A stretch of DNA of 64,000 nucleotides from Glaciibacter superstes DSM 21135 (GCF_000421145.1 NZ_ATWH01000003.1:186001-250000); one strand, 5' to 3'. Positions 1 to 10,780 are shown, numbered from the stretch's first letter. Notes: a model not told the origin generated them from the letters alone. Numbers and translations are program-made.

Positions 1-828
1 CGCGTTGTTCGACAGTCGCGTGTAGGTGGTGATCAGCTTGTCGGCGTTGTCACTGGCCGACTTCATTGCCTTCTGCGTCGCCGCGTGCTTGGAAGCGGCC
101 GACTGAAGCATGGCGTTGAAGATCCGGCTCTCGATGTACACCGGAAGCAGGGAGTCAAGCACTTCCTCAACACCTGGCTCAAACTCGTACAGCGGCAGGA
201 TGGCGTTCTCGCCCGGTTCCTCGACACCCTCGACGACTTCGAGTGGCAGCAGACGCACGACCTCTGGGGTCTGTGTCATCATGCTGACGTAGCGGTTGTA
301 CACCACGTGGATCTCGTCAACACCGCCATCAGATGCGTCCCTGAGGAACGACTCGAGCAGCGCTTCGCTGATCTCCTGCGCCGTCTCGAACTGCGGCGCA
401 TCCGTTCCACCGATCCAGGTGCGTTCTGAGGCACGCTTGCGGAACGTGAAGTAGCCGACCGCACGACGCCCGATCAGGAAGTACGTGACGTCTTTGCCCT
501 GGCTGCGGAGCAGTGTTGCCAGTTCTTCTGACTCACGTAGTACCTGCGAGTTGAAGGCCCCGGCGAGTCCGCGGTCAGATGCGAAGATGACGATCGCAGC
601 CCTGTCGATCTTCTCCGGCTCCGTGGTGAGCACGTGCTCAACGTTCGAGTAGGTCGCCACGGCCGACACGGCGCGGGTGATCGCGCGCGAGTACGGGGTG
701 GAGGCCGAGACCCGCGCCAGCGCCTTCTGGATGCGCGAGGCGGAAATCAGCTCCATGGCCCGAGTGATCTTCTTGGTCGTCTGGGCAGATTTGATCTTCT
801 GCCGGTAGACCCGAAGTTGCGCTCCCAT
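1..828 (-). CDS. atpG: ATP synthase F1 gamma subunit (partial, 3' end outside window)
   Basis: Central rotor stalk of F1 ATP synthase, linking rotation of the c-ring to catalysis in the alpha/beta hexamer. The visible 276 codons have no stop and read [12 protein letters not shown] at the start, followed by the family's N-terminal helix ([13 protein letters not shown]) and the Rossmann-like segment with [13 protein letters not shown]. The C-terminal helix is entered ([13 protein letters not shown]) but its end lies beyond base 1. The ATG at 828 is preceded by AGGAAGAG, a good ribosome binding site. It follows atpA by 74 bases that contain a stem-loop. Identification is secure; the gene is cut only by the window edge. 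Confidence 0.96.
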   Translation of the reverse strand, partial: MGAQLRVYRQKIKSAQTTKKITRAMELISASRIQKALARVSASTPYSRAITRAVSAVATYSNVEHVLTTEPEKIDRAAIVIFASDRGLAGAFNSQVLRESEELATLLRSQGKDVTYFLIGRRAVGYFTFRKRASERTWIGGTDAPQFETAQEISEALLESFLRDASDGGVDEIHVVYNRYVSMMTQTPEVVRLLPLEVVEGVEEPGENAILPLYEFEPGVEEVLDSLLPVYIESRIFNAMLQSAASKHAATQKAMKSASDNADKLITTYTRLSNNA

Positions 829-870
829 GTTTCTCTTCCTGTGTTAGTCGGTAGTCGAGCCGGTCGTGAC

Positions 871-894
871 GGGCTCAATCGCGTGATCGAGCCC
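871..894 (-). other. Stem-loop in the atpA-atpG intercistronic gap
   Basis: Arms GGGCTC and GAGCCC, extended by further weak pairing, lie in the 74-base gap between atpA and atpG. There is no T-run, so this is unlikely to be a full terminator. A role in mRNA processing or in tuning the alpha to gamma ratio is inference only. Confidence 0.35.
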
Positions 895-902
895 GCCCTG
901 AC

Positions 903-2540
903 CTAGCGCTTCTGCTTGACGATCTTTTCCTGGTTGACGTCTTCGACGGCGATGGCCTCGAACTTCTCGCTGCCGACGGAGGCGAGCGGCTTGCCCTCGC
1001 CCGTCTGGAACTCCAGCTTGAACTTGTCGACCTCGGCATCAAGCGAGGCGATGAGGTCGTCGCCGAGCTTGCTCGTCTCGCGGATCTTCGTCAGCACGTC
1101 GGTGTTACGGGCGAGGTGGTCGAGAAGCTCACGCTCGAAGCGCAGGATGTCTTCGACCGGAACCTCGTCGAGCTTTCCCTTGGTGCCTGCCCAGATCGAC
1201 ACGACCTGGTCTTCGACCGGGTACGGCGAGTACTGCGGCTGCTTGAGCAGCTCGGTCAGGCGCGCGCCACGGGCGAGCTGGCGGCGGCTGGCCGGGTCGA
1301 GGTCTGAGGCGAACATCGAGAAGGCCTCGAGCGAGCGGTACTGGGCCAGCTCGAGCTTCAGGGTTCCTGACACCGACTTGATCGACTTCAGCTGGGCGTC
1401 GCCACCGACTCGCGACACCGAGATTCCGACGTCGACCGCCGGACGCTGGTTGGCGTTGAACAGGTCGGACTGCAGGAAGATCTGGCCGTCGGTGATCGAG
1501 ATCACGTTGGTCGGGATGTAGGCGGACACGTCGTTCGCCTTGGTCTCGATGATCGGCAGGCCGGTCATCGAACCGGCCCCGAGCTCGTCGGAGAGCTTCG
1601 CGCAACGCTCGAGAAGGCGGGAGTGCAGGTAGAACACGTCGCCCGGGTATGCCTCGCGACCCGGTGGGCGGCGCAGCAGCAGCGAAACGGCGCGGTAGGC
1701 CTCTGCCTGCTTCGACAGGTCGTCGAACACGATCAGAACGTGCTTGCCCGCGTACATCCAGTGCTGGCCGATGGCCGAACCGGTGTATGGGGCGAGGTAC
1801 TTGAAGCCGGCGGGGTCTGAGGCCGGTGCAGCAACAATGGTGGTGTACTCCATCGCTCCCGCGTCTTCCAGCGCGCCCTTGACCGAGGCGATGGTCGAGC
1901 CCTTCTGGCCGATGGCGACATAGATGCAGCGCACCTGCTTGTTGGTGTCGCCGGACTCCCAGTTGGCCTTCTGGTTGATGATGGTGTCGATCGCGATCGC
2001 GGTCTTGCCGGTCTGGCGGTCGCCGATGATCAGCTGGCGCTGTCCGCGGCCGATCGGGATCATCGCATCGATGGCCTTGATGCCGGTCTGAAGGGGTTCG
2101 TGCACGCTCTTGCGCTGCATGACGCCTGGAGCCTGGAGTTCGAGTGCGCGGCGGCCTTCTGCCGTGATCTCGCCGAGGCCGTCGATCGGTACGCCGAGGG
2201 GGTCAACCACGCGGCCGAGGAAAGCATCCCCCACGGGTACGGAGAGCACCTCACCGGTGCGCTGTACTTCCATGCCTTCGACGATGCCGGCGAATTCACC
2301 GAGGACCACAACGCCGATCTCGTCTTCGTCGAGGTTCTGGGCCAGGCCCAGGGTGCCATCGGCGAACTTGATGAGCTCGTTGGCCATCACGCCGGGGAGG
2401 CCCTCAACGTGTGCGATGCCGTCACCGGCCGTCGTCACGTAACCGACCTCTGTCGTGGCGGTCTTGTTCGGCTCATAGGACTTCACGAAGTCCTGGAGAG
2501 CATCACGGATCTCATCGGGGCTGATCGTTAGTTCTGCCAT
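903..2540 (-). CDS. atpA: ATP synthase F1 alpha subunit
   Basis: Regulatory nucleotide-binding subunit of F1. The 545-residue protein has the N-terminal beta-barrel, the P-loop GDRQTGKTA near residue 175, the alpha-subunit segment [21 protein letters not shown] in two adjoining stretches, and the C-terminal helical domain, all at normal family length. Two ATG codons are adjacent at 2543 and 2540. The second is chosen because AGGG lies at proper spacing from it, while the first abuts the ribosome binding site. It lies between atpH and atpG in the standard operon order. No odd residues were noticed in the catalytic core. Confidence 0.97.
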   Translation of the reverse strand: MAELTISPDEIRDALQDFVKSYEPNKTATTEVGYVTTAGDGIAHVEGLPGVMANELIKFADGTLGLAQNLDEDEIGVVVLGEFAGIVEGMEVQRTGEVLSVPVGDAFLGRVVDPLGVPIDGLGEITAEGRRALELQAPGVMQRKSVHEPLQTGIKAIDAMIPIGRGQRQLIIGDRQTGKTAIAIDTIINQKANWESGDTNKQVRCIYVAIGQKGSTIASVKGALEDAGAMEYTTIVAAPASDPAGFKYLAPYTGSAIGQHWMYAGKHVLIVFDDLSKQAEAYRAVSLLLRRPPGREAYPGDVFYLHSRLLERCAKLSDELGAGSMTGLPIIETKANDVSAYIPTNVISITDGQIFLQSDLFNANQRPAVDVGISVSRVGGDAQLKSIKSVSGTLKLELAQYRSLEAFSMFASDLDPASRRQLARGARLTELLKQPQYSPYPVEDQVVSIWAGTKGKLDEVPVEDILRFERELLDHLARNTDVLTKIRETSKLGDDLIASLDAEVDKFKLEFQTGEGKPLASVGSEKFEAIAVEDVNQEKIVKQKR

Positions 2541-2618
2541 CATCTTCCCTTTTCTGTACGGGCTGTACAGTTTCTGTCTGTTTCGGGACGGTGTCCCGGG
2601 GTTTTCGGTCCGGCTGGG

Positions 2619-3416
2619 TCAGCCGGCAAGCTGGAGTCGCAGGTCGTTCAGTCTGGTGGCGATGCTGCCATCGATCACGTCGTCGCCGATCTGCACGCGA
2701 ACGCCGCCGACCAGCTCAGGGTCAATGACCAGGTTGACGGTGAGGTCACGTCCGTAGCGCCCGGCCAGACTCTTCTTCAGCCGGTCGAGCTGTGCAGGAA
2801 CGAGGGGGCTGGCAGAGATGACCGTGGCGATCACTGTTCCGCCCTGGTCTGCGACGACGGATGCCGCGTGCCGCAGCAGTTCGCCGATGCGTCGGCCTCG
2901 TGGCAACTGCACCAGGTGTCGCACGATCTGGATGGTCTGCTGCGAGACCTTCCCTTCGAGCAGGCTGTTCACGAGAGAGACCTTGGCAGCGTTCTCGCCG
3001 AGCTTGCTGGCGAGGGCGAGTTCAAGTTCTGCATCAGACGAGACGGCAGCGCCGAACGCGAACAGCTCGTCCTCGATCGAGACGTTCCTCGGTGCGGAAA
3101 CCGCAGTGACGCGCAGACCGAGGTCTTCGATCCCGGCGAGAACGTCGTCCTGGTTCGACCAGCTCGCCGCGGCAACCGCCTGGAGCAGGTCGAGTGCGAC
3201 CGGCGACGTTGCTCCGCCGAACACCCTGGCGACCAGGGTCGACTTGGCTGCGGCATCCACCGAAGGATCGGCGATAGCCGTGAGCAACTGCGACGAGTTG
3301 CTGATGACCCGTCCGGCGTTGAAGAGGTCTTCACCGGTGGCCAGGTCAACGGCGCTGATGCGGTCGGCTAGTGCCGCCCGTGTCGATGCCAGTGCTTCCC
3401 TGGTTGCGCTTCCCAT
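2619..3416 (-). CDS. atpH: ATP synthase F1 delta subunit
   Basis: Peripheral-stalk subunit joining the b dimer to the top of F1. The 265-residue product has the six-helix N-terminal domain and the conserved C-terminal segment GRYGRDLTVNLVIDPELVGGVRVQIGD (given here only as a landmark, residues about 220-246, key features VNxxIDPxLxGGxxVxxGD). It is longer than the roughly 180 residues of E. coli delta, as is usual in actinobacteria. The start lies 6 bases after the atpF stop, and the best ribosome binding site (GGGAAGAG) is inside the end of atpF, suggesting translational coupling. Confidence 0.93.
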   Translation of the reverse strand: MGSATREALASTRAALADRISAVDLATGEDLFNAGRVISNSSQLLTAIADPSVDAAAKSTLVARVFGGATSPVALDLLQAVAAASWSNQDDVLAGIEDLGLRVTAVSAPRNVSIEDELFAFGAAVSSDAELELALASKLGENAAKVSLVNSLLEGKVSQQTIQIVRHLVQLPRGRRIGELLRHAASVVADQGGTVIATVISASPLVPAQLDRLKKSLAGRYGRDLTVNLVIDPELVGGVRVQIGDDVIDGSIATRLNDLRLQLAG

Positions 3417-3422
3417 GCTGTT

Positions 3423-3986
3423 CTAGCTCTTCCCGGCGCTCGGAGCAACCTGCTCCGACGCCTCGAGGTCCGCGAGGAAGCGGTCGACGATCGCGCTCGA
3501 GCGTGCGTCGTCGGTCAGACTCTCGCCGATGACGCCGGACGCCAGGTCGATCGCCAGTGTGCCGACCTCGCTGCGAAGCGACACGACAGCCGACTGCCGC
3601 TCAGCCTCGATCTGGGCCTGGGCACTTGCGGTGATACGTGCGGCTTCGGTTGAGGCCTGTTCCTTCTGCTCCGCGACGATCTTGGCGCCGTCGACGCGAG
3701 CCTGCTCGCGGATCGACCCGGCTTCTGCGCGCGCGTCGGCGAGCTGGGCCGTGTACTCCTCGAGAGCAGCCTCTGCCTTGCGCTGCGCTTCGTCGGCCTT
3801 GGCGATGTTGCCTTCGATGGCCTCGGCGCGAGCGTCGAGGAGAGCCTGCATCTTCGGAAGCGCATACTTCCAGAAGAAGAACAGGATGACGACGAAGCAG
3901 ACCGCGGACCAGATGATGTCATAGACGGCCGGGAGGAGAGGATTGTGCGTCTCCTCGGCGGCAGCTGCAATCACTGTGTTGATCAT
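3423..3986 (-). CDS. atpF: ATP synthase Fo b subunit
   Basis: Stator stalk subunit of Fo. The 187-residue protein has a short leader, one transmembrane helix (residues about 22-42, IIWSAVCFVVILFFFW), then a long alanine, glutamate and glutamine-rich coiled coil typical of subunit b. The ATG is preceded by GGAGG with 4-base spacing. It sits between atpE and atpH. Only one b gene is present in this operon, consistent with a homodimeric stalk. Confidence 0.95.
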   Translation of the reverse strand: MINTVIAAAAEETHNPLLPAVYDIIWSAVCFVVILFFFWKYALPKMQALLDARAEAIEGNIAKADEAQRKAEAALEEYTAQLADARAEAGSIREQARVDGAKIVAEQKEQASTEAARITASAQAQIEAERQSAVVSLRSEVGTLAIDLASGVIGESLTDDARSSAIVDRFLADLEASEQVAPSAGKS

Positions 3987-4018
3987 GGTGCCTCCTTACG
4001 TGAGAGAGAAAAGGAGGG

Positions 4019-5115
<1,097 letters not shown>

Positions 5116-5185
5116 CGCTATCTCCTGTTTCGGGGCGGCGAGCCAAGCTCTCCGGGCGACGAACGTATGGCTGGTTTACGACGCG

Positions 5186-5191
5186 AATATA
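5186..5191 (-). promoter_or_regulatory. Candidate extended -10 promoter for the atpB-to-atpG operon
   Basis: In the 151-base gap between the atpI-like gene and atpB, the minus strand carries TGCTATATT, an extended -10 (TGC before TATATT). A second similar element, TGCTACAGT, lies about 40 bases upstream. No convincing -35 accompanies either. The stretch is AT-rich compared with its surroundings, supporting a promoter for the ATP synthase genes in addition to readthrough from sua5, wecA and atpI. Confidence 0.45.
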
Positions 5192-5266
5192 GCAAGTGCA
5201 AACCAGGGGGGAATCTCTACTTACTGTAGCAATAAACGCGCCCCAGCGCCGAATCGGAGGCCGAAT

Positions 5267-5767
5267 TCAGTCGTCGTGCGGCGCGGAAGGCAGGGTGACG
5301 TCGCTCACGTAGGAAACCCGGCTCTTCACGATGACGATCATGTCGACAATCAACGAACCGATGATGCCGGCGACGATGGTCAGGAACAGCACAAGCGGGT
5401 TCAGCCACTGCGCATCCTGCAGGATCATGAGCAACACCAGGAACACCACGAACTTGACCAGCCAGCCGCCCATCACGATGGCGAAGAAGGCACCGATCGC
5501 GCTGGCTCGACCTGCGTAGCGGTTGGCCGCCAGGATGCTGAGCGCAGTGATGCCCATGAAACCGACCGCCATGGCTGTGCCGATCAGCGCGCTGACGATG
5601 CCCTCTCCGCCGGCGAAGATGCCGCCGAGGACGGCGCCGACAACGGCGATAGCCAGGGCGAGGAGACCGCCGTATACCAAGGTGCGCTTGAGGACCGGCA
5701 CGGATGTCGGTTGTGCCGACCGGGAGTCGGACGCTGACCCATGCGTGGAATCTGGGGCGGTGCTCAT
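5267..5767 (-). CDS. AtpI-like small membrane protein
   Basis: A 166-residue protein with a polar Ser/Thr-rich N-terminus and four predicted membrane segments (about residues 32-52, 58-80, 95-118 and 124-146). It sits directly before atpB, where actinobacterial operons usually encode a poorly conserved AtpI or ATP synthase protein I. In other bacteria such proteins assist c-ring assembly. That role is inferred from position and topology, not from a motif. Its start overlaps the end of the WecA-like gene by 4 bases (ATGA), so the two are translationally coupled. Confidence 0.75.
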   Translation of the reverse strand: MSTAPDSTHGSASDSRSAQPTSVPVLKRTLVYGGLLALAIAVVGAVLGGIFAGGEGIVSALIGTAMAVGFMGITALSILAANRYAGRASAIGAFFAIVMGGWLVKFVVFLVLLMILQDAQWLNPLVLFLTIVAGIIGSLIVDMIVIVKSRVSYVSDVTLPSAPHDD

Positions 5768-7017
5768 TGCTTCTCCTCTGTACCGGTGCCGGCACGGTGG
5801 TCGGTGGTGGTTACGGCGGCCTCATCGAGCGGATCGAGCGCCGAAGTCTCGGCGCCGTCATCCGTCGCAGCCGGCTGGAGCTGGCTTGCCGCCTCGACCA
5901 CCTTGCGGCGGCTGAGCGGAGCGAGGGTGACGATGGTGAGGATGAGGAGGGAAGCGACCAGGAAGATCGTGGCGTACCAGGTGGGAAGCTGGAAATACAC
6001 CGGCAGCAGGAAGTAGAGCAGGCAGCCGACGGACGCGGCGGCCGTCCAGCCGTAGAAGATCAGCACGGCGTGCAGATGGGAGTGTCCCATGTCGAGCAGC
6101 CGGTGGTGCAGATGCTTCCGGTCTGCGCTGAACGGCGACTTGCCTGCACGCACCCTCCGGAAGACCGCGAGACCGAAGTCGAGCAGCGGAATGATCAGGA
6201 TCGCCACCGGGAGCAGAATCGGGATGAAGGCGGGGAACAGCTGCGACCGGCCGATGGCGGCCGGGTCGACCTGGCCGGTGATGGCGATGGCGGATGTCGC
6301 CATCAGCAGCCCGACGAGGAGGGCGCCTGCGTCACCCATGAACAGCTTCGCCGGGTGCCAGTTGAGCGGGAGGAAACCCACACAGGCGCCGACCAGGATC
6401 GCCGCGATCAGCGACGCAAGATTGAAGTAGTTCGTCGGTGAGGTGTCACGCACCAGCAGGTAGCTGTAAAGGAAGAAGACTCCGTTGGCGATCAAAGCGA
6501 CGCCGGTGACGAGGCCGTCGAGGCCATCGATGAAGTTGATCATGTTCATCACGATGACGATGGCGAACACCGTGATCACGATCGACATCCAGCCGCTGCC
6601 GACCGTCACCCCACCGATGGGCAGCGAGTAGATCTGGACCCCCTGCCAGGCGACCAGCCCTGCGGCAATGAACTGGCCGGCCAGTTTGGTCATCCAGTCC
6701 AGGTCCCAGATATCGTCGGCGACACCGAGCAGCACGATGAGCAGCGCCGCCCCGAGAATGGCGAGGATCTGCTGCGGGTTCGCGAACACCAGGCGCAAAG
6801 GCGCGAACTGCGATGCGACGAGGTAGGAGACGCCGAAGGCCGCGAGGATGCCGATGAACATCGCGATGCCACCGAGCCTCGGCGTCGGCCGGGTGTGCAC
6901 GTCGCGTTCGCGGATCTTGGGGTACAGCCGGTATTTGTGGCTGACTTTGAGCACGACGATCGACAAGCCGAAGGTGACGATCGCCGAGACGAGGGCGAGG
7001 AGGACGAAGAGGGTCAT
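5764..7017 (-). CDS. WecA/Rfe-type undecaprenyl-phosphate N-acetylhexosamine-1-phosphate transferase
   Basis: Polytopic membrane enzyme of glycosyltransferase family 4 that starts a cell-envelope glycan by moving a sugar-1-phosphate from a UDP-sugar to polyprenyl phosphate. The 417 residues show the family motifs: HTRPTPRLGGIAM near residue 40, the Mg-binding DDIWDLDW near 107, NFIDGLDGLVTG, GDAGALLVG, and the histidine-rich cytosolic loop HLHHRLLDMGHSHLH. In mycobacteria the gene at this place is rfe/wecA, needed for arabinogalactan linkage. The exact sugar here is unknown. It overlaps sua5 upstream and the atpI-like gene downstream by 4 bases each. Confidence 0.88.
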   Translation of the reverse strand: MTLFVLLALVSAIVTFGLSIVVLKVSHKYRLYPKIRERDVHTRPTPRLGGIAMFIGILAAFGVSYLVASQFAPLRLVFANPQQILAILGAALLIVLLGVADDIWDLDWMTKLAGQFIAAGLVAWQGVQIYSLPIGGVTVGSGWMSIVITVFAIVIVMNMINFIDGLDGLVTGVALIANGVFFLYSYLLVRDTSPTNYFNLASLIAAILVGACVGFLPLNWHPAKLFMGDAGALLVGLLMATSAIAITGQVDPAAIGRSQLFPAFIPILLPVAILIIPLLDFGLAVFRRVRAGKSPFSADRKHLHHRLLDMGHSHLHAVLIFYGWTAAASVGCLLYFLLPVYFQLPTWYATIFLVASLLILTIVTLAPLSRRKVVEAASQLQPAATDDGAETSALDPLDEAAVTTTDHRAGTGTEEKQ

Positions 7018-7832
7018 GGCGTGGCGGTGGCGCCTTCGTCCGTGGGTTCGGCCGCGGCATCCGTCTGGCTCTCGTTTGCCGTGCTCTCGTTTGCCGTGCT
7101 TCCGTTTGCCTGGGTCGCGGAGATCCCTGCCTCGGCGTCATTCTCCGCAGCGAGCGCGTCGCCGATCACCGCTTCAATGCGGGCGCGCGTGATGACGCCG
7201 TTCCGAACAATGCGTAGCTTGCCTCCGTTGGTGGCGAACTCGGTCGCATCCACGATTGTCGACGAAGTGTCGCCAGGGCGATCGCCGACGGATTCGTACC
7301 CAAGGCCGGCCACTCCCCCGTCGAGGTATACAGCGACGTTGGAGCCGAGCATCTTCTCCGCGCCCGCCGCATCGATGGCAGAGGGGGAACCTGTGACGTT
7401 CGCCGAAGACACGGCAAGGGGGCCGGTTTCAGACAGGAGATCGAGGGCGATCTTGTTGTCTGGCATGCGGAGGGCGACCGTGCCGCGAGTCTCGCCGAGG
7501 TCCCATGCCAGGGACGGCTGGGCCTTGAGAAGCACGGTGAGTCCGCCTGGCCAGAACTCGGCGACCAGGTCTCGCACCGGCTGCGGGATGTCCTGAGCGA
7601 GCGCGTCGAGTGTGGGGATGCCGGGGATGAGAACCGGCGGTGGCGACTGACGGTCACGACCCTTGGCGTCGAGGAGCTTCTGCACAGCCTCGGGGCTGAA
7701 CGCGTCTGCGGCAATGCCGTAGACCGTGTCGGTGGGGATGACGACGAGCGCACCCCTGCCGATTGCCGAGCGTGCGAGTCTCATGCCGGCCGTGTATTCC
7801 TCGTCGACCGAGCAGTCATAGATGCGTCTCAT
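7014..7832 (-). CDS. L-threonylcarbamoyladenylate synthase (Sua5/YrdC/YwlC family)
   Basis: Makes threonylcarbamoyl-AMP from threonine, bicarbonate and ATP, the first step of t6A tRNA modification. The YrdC-like fold is clear: VVIPTDTVYGIAADA (residues about 33-47), the KGRDRQSPPP region, WPGGLTVLL, and SSANVTGSPSA. The last 50 or so residues are Ala/Thr/Glu-rich and disordered, including the repeat ANESTANES encoded by a 15-bp tandem DNA repeat. A -10-like TAGAAT lies 8 bases before the ATG with no ribosome binding site, so the message may be near leaderless. It is normally next to prmC, but here a regulator and exporter module separates them. Confidence 0.93.
   Translation of the reverse strand: MRRIYDCSVDEEYTAGMRLARSAIGRGALVVIPTDTVYGIAADAFSPEAVQKLLDAKGRDRQSPPPVLIPGIPTLDALAQDIPQPVRDLVAEFWPGGLTVLLKAQPSLAWDLGETRGTVALRMPDNKIALDLLSETGPLAVSSANVTGSPSAIDAAGAEKMLGSNVAVYLDGGVAGLGYESVGDRPGDTSSTIVDATEFATNGGKLRIVRNGVITRARIEAVIGDALAAENDAEAGISATQANGSTANESTANESQTDAAAEPTDEGATATP
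7066..7110 (-). repeat. 15-bp tandem repeat inside sua5, three units
   Basis: Three consecutive 15-base units with few differences encode the Asn-Glu-Ser-Thr-Ala type repeats of the disordered C-terminal tail. The period is a multiple of three, so unit gain or loss would not shift the frame. Confidence 0.8.
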
Positions 7833-7888
7833 CGGGGCCGATTCTAGTGCAGCGGGCTGACTGCTCCCTGAGGCACAGCCGTGTCCGG

Positions 7889-8845
7889 CTAGCTCTTCGC
7901 TCGCGCCTTCGCCTCGGCCTCTGCGGCCTTCCTCGCCCGCTCCCTGGCCTTCGCTATGAGGTCGGACTCACGCTTCTCTGCCTCACGCAGCCGCGAATGG
8001 GCCTCGCGCCGAGCCTTCGACGCCTCACGCAGCGTGCGGTCACGCGGATAGTCGTCGTCGGCATCCGTGACCGGCGCCTGCTCGGTGGCATCCCTGTTCG
8101 GCAGCGCATCGATGTAGGCGGCAACCCCGTCGAGCGCCCGTTGGATCGCGAAGGCAAACGGATCTTCACCCTCGGCGCCGAACACCCCGTCGACGACGGC
8201 CCGGTGAAGCGACGGGAAGGCGCTCTCGGTGACGAACGAGCGCATCAGCGCATCTTCGCGCTGTTCGACTTCTCTGACGGACAGGTTCTGCTCTCGTATT
8301 GAAATCTCGTAACCTCGCTCGATCCCTCCCTGCCAGCGCGCCATGCCACTCAGCATGATCATCGTCGCAACACGCTCCCCCGAACTCAGCGGGGACTCAG
8401 CGAGTGCCTCTATTCCCGCGTCGAGCCAGGCAAGATTGTTCGGAGTCACCGGCGCCCCGGTGATCGGGATATCGAGCAGCCACGGATGGGCACGGTAGAT
8501 GCCACGGTTCCCGTTCCACCAGAGCAGCAGGTTCTGGCGCCACCCAGCGGCCTCTGCGAAGTCCAGAGTGGGAACGCCGATTCCCTCGTCCTGCATGATC
8601 AGGAGCAGGTCTTCCTTGGCGGTGACGTAGCGGTAAAGAGACATCGTCGTGAAGCCGAGGTCCGACGCCACCCGGCTCATCGACACCGCTCCGAGGCCTT
8701 CGGCGTCGGCGATGGCCATCGCCGCGTCAACGATCCGCTCAATGCTGAGTTCTCGCTTCGGGCCGCGCTGCGGATTCGCCTTGACGCCCCAGGCGATCGC
8801 GACCCCTCGTGGCAGTCCTGCCGGAAAGTCGTCGTCTGCCTGCAT
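7889..8845 (-). CDS. TetR/AcrR family transcriptional regulator
   Basis: A 318-residue one-component repressor. The N-terminal helix-turn-helix covers about residues 35-85 (IVDAAMAIADAEG, then SRVASDLGFTTMSLYRYV), followed by a TetR_C-type ligand domain and an unusual Arg/Lys/Ala/Glu-rich tail of about 60 residues. The open frame extends upstream to 9031, but GGGAG 7 bases before the ATG at 8845 fixes the start. It diverges from the DrrAB-like exporter, which it most likely represses until a drug or metabolite binds. An imperfect palindrome lies between the two genes. The charged tail is longer than usual for the family. Confidence 0.9.
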   Translation of the reverse strand: MQADDDFPAGLPRGVAIAWGVKANPQRGPKRELSIERIVDAAMAIADAEGLGAVSMSRVASDLGFTTMSLYRYVTAKEDLLLIMQDEGIGVPTLDFAEAAGWRQNLLLWWNGNRGIYRAHPWLLDIPITGAPVTPNNLAWLDAGIEALAESPLSSGERVATMIMLSGMARWQGGIERGYEISIREQNLSVREVEQREDALMRSFVTESAFPSLHRAVVDGVFGAEGEDPFAFAIQRALDGVAAYIDALPNRDATEQAPVTDADDDYPRDRTLREASKARREAHSRLREAEKRESDLIAKARERARKAAEAEAKARAKS

Positions 8846-8928
8846 GTCATCTCCCGAATCTGCTCTGTCGTAATCTGCGCTGTCGCCTTGACGGCGAACC
8901 AAGAACTGTGTATTACTTAAACCGTCCG

Positions 8929-8959
8929 GTGTGCACCATAAACAGTTTGCGCCGTACAC
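8929..8959. promoter_or_regulatory. Candidate TetR operator between the regulator and the ABC exporter
   Basis: An imperfect inverted repeat, GTGTGCACCATAAA, then CAG, then TTTGCGCCGTACAC, lies in the AT-rich divergent region. Matches concentrate in the outer ACAC/GTGT ends and the TTT/AAA centre, 9 of 14 positions per arm. A weak plus-strand promoter (TTGCGC, then TACAAA) overlaps its right arm, so binding would block the exporter promoter. Confidence 0.4.
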
Positions 8960-9034
8960 ATCCAGTCTACAAAATAAACCGCCCACAGGAACCCTCCACA
9001 GGAACACCGTGGATCCACACAGAAAGGACACGAC

Positions 9035-9937
9035 ATGAACACGGCAATCGATATTCGCGGACTCCGCAAGTCATTCGGTTCGCAGACGGTGCTTGGCGGC
9101 ATCGACCTCAGCGTCGCGGCCGGCAGCATCTTCGCGCTGCTCGGGCCGAACGGCGCAGGCAAGACGACGTTGATCAACATCCTGGCTACCCTCTCCCTGC
9201 CAGACGCAGGCACGGCCTCCGTTGCCGGGCACGACGTTGTGCGGGACGCACGCGGTGTGCGCGGGGCGATCAGTCTCACCGGCCAGTATGCAGCGGTCGA
9301 CGAGGTGCTGACGGGCGAGGAGGTCCTGCGCATGATGGCCAGGCTGAACGGCTACACCCCGGTTGCAGGCCGCACCAGGAGCTCGGAACTCCTGGCACGC
9401 TTCGAACTCACGGATGCCGCGCGCAAGTTGGTCAAGACCTACTCCGGCGGCATGCGCCGCCGCCTCGACCTGGCGATCAGCCTGCTCGCGAACCCGGCGG
9501 TGATCTTCCTCGACGAACCGACAACAGGCCTCGATACCCGGAGCCGGCAGTCACTCTGGGAGATCATCAACGGCCTCGCGGCCGGGGGAACAACCGTCTT
9601 CTTGACCACACAGTACCTCGAGGAAGCCGACGTGCTCGCCGACCGGATCGGCGTGATCAACGAGGGCGTCATCGTGGCGGAGGGCACAGCCGCGGAACTG
9701 AAGGCCCGCATCGGAGGAGACGTCGTCGAACTCCGTGACGCCTCGGACGAGCTTGTTCGGGAGATCCCTACCGATGGGACCGTGCACGGACTCCGCGCTG
9801 CCATCGATCAGCTCGATGCCCTCGCCGTGCCCGGCACCCATGTCAGCATCCGCAAGCCGAGCCTCGACGATGTCTTCCTCGCGCTCACGGCGCACGATTC
9901 CCAGCTCGAATCGAATCTGGAAGGGGCCCGCTCGTGA
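9035..9937 (+). CDS. Daunorubicin-resistance type ABC exporter, ATP-binding protein (DrrA-like)
   Basis: ATPase of a two-gene drug or lipid exporter. The 300-residue protein has Walker A GPNGAGKTT (residues 37-45), the signature YSGGMRRRL (about 139), Walker B AVIFLDEPTTGLD (about 158), a switch histidine region replaced by the TTQYLEEAD typical of DrrA, and a C-terminal regulatory tail of about 80 residues. GAAAGGA precedes the ATG. The next gene, the permease, starts with a GTG overlapping its stop by 4 bases. The substrate cannot be read from the sequence. Confidence 0.93.
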   Translation: MNTAIDIRGLRKSFGSQTVLGGIDLSVAAGSIFALLGPNGAGKTTLINILATLSLPDAGTASVAGHDVVRDARGVRGAISLTGQYAAVDEVLTGEEVLRMMARLNGYTPVAGRTRSSELLARFELTDAARKLVKTYSGGMRRRLDLAISLLANPAVIFLDEPTTGLDTRSRQSLWEIINGLAAGGTTVFLTTQYLEEADVLADRIGVINEGVIVAEGTAAELKARIGGDVVELRDASDELVREIPTDGTVHGLRAAIDQLDALAVPGTHVSIRKPSLDDVFLALTAHDSQLESNLEGARS

Positions 9938-10722
9938 CCGTCACGCTCGCACCAAAACGCCCAGCCACCGTCCTGACGACCAACGCCGTCTTCGTCGGCC
10001 GCAGCATCCGTCACACCCTCCGCAATGTCGACGCATTGATCATGGCCATGGTGCTGCCTGTGATGCTCATGCTGCTCTTCGTCTTCGTCTTCGGGGGCGC
10101 GATCGAGCCGGGTGGCGACTACGTGAACTATGTGGTGCCCGGTATCATCCTGCTCTGCGCGGGATTCGGTGCGGCGTCGACCGCGGTGGACGTGGCCGGT
10201 GACATGACGAACGGGATCATCGATCGCTTCCGCACGATGCCGATCCAGGGTTCCGCCGTGCTGACCGGGCACGTGGTTGCCTCACTGCTGCGCAACCTGC
10301 TCGCAACCGGCGTGGTCATCGTCGTCGCATTGCTGGTCGGGTTCCGACCGACTGCGAACCCTCTTGAATGGCTGGCAGCGATCGCGATGGTGGCGCTCTA
10401 TATTCTCGCCATCACCGCACTGTACGTGGCCATCGGACTCGCCGCTCGCAGTGCAGAAGCGGCGAACGGATTCGGATTCATCCTGCTGTTCCTGCCGTAC
10501 CTGTCGAGTGCGTTCGTGCCGACCAGCACCATGCCGAGCTGGCTGCAGTGGATCTCGGACAACCAGCCGATCACCCCGGTGATCGAGTCGATCCGCAGCC
10601 TCCTCACGGGCACCGAAATGGGCAACAGCGGCATCCTCGCACTGGGCTGGTGTGTGCTGATCATCGTCATCGCCGCGGTCTGGGGCACGACGCTGTTCCG
10701 CCGCAAAGCCGCCCGGCGGTAG
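9934..10722 (+). CDS. ABC-2 type exporter permease (DrrB-like)
   Basis: Membrane partner of the preceding ATPase. The 262 residues show six membrane segments, beginning with MAMVLPVMLMLLFVFVFGG near residue 30, and the family feature FRTMPIQGSAVLTGHV, an amphipathic coupling region of DrrB/ABC-2 permeases. It starts with a GTG within a GTGA overlap, so the pair is translationally coupled. No other gene follows codirectionally. Together with the TetR gene it forms a self-contained efflux module. Confidence 0.92.
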   Translation: MTVTLAPKRPATVLTTNAVFVGRSIRHTLRNVDALIMAMVLPVMLMLLFVFVFGGAIEPGGDYVNYVVPGIILLCAGFGAASTAVDVAGDMTNGIIDRFRTMPIQGSAVLTGHVVASLLRNLLATGVVIVVALLVGFRPTANPLEWLAAIAMVALYILAITALYVAIGLAARSAEAANGFGFILLFLPYLSSAFVPTSTMPSWLQWISDNQPITPVIESIRSLLTGTEMGNSGILALGWCVLIIVIAAVWGTTLFRRKAARR

Positions 10723-10780
10723 GTGCATGACAGACGGGATGCGCGGTCGGCGCGCCATCGTCGACTGCGCCTTCCGCCAT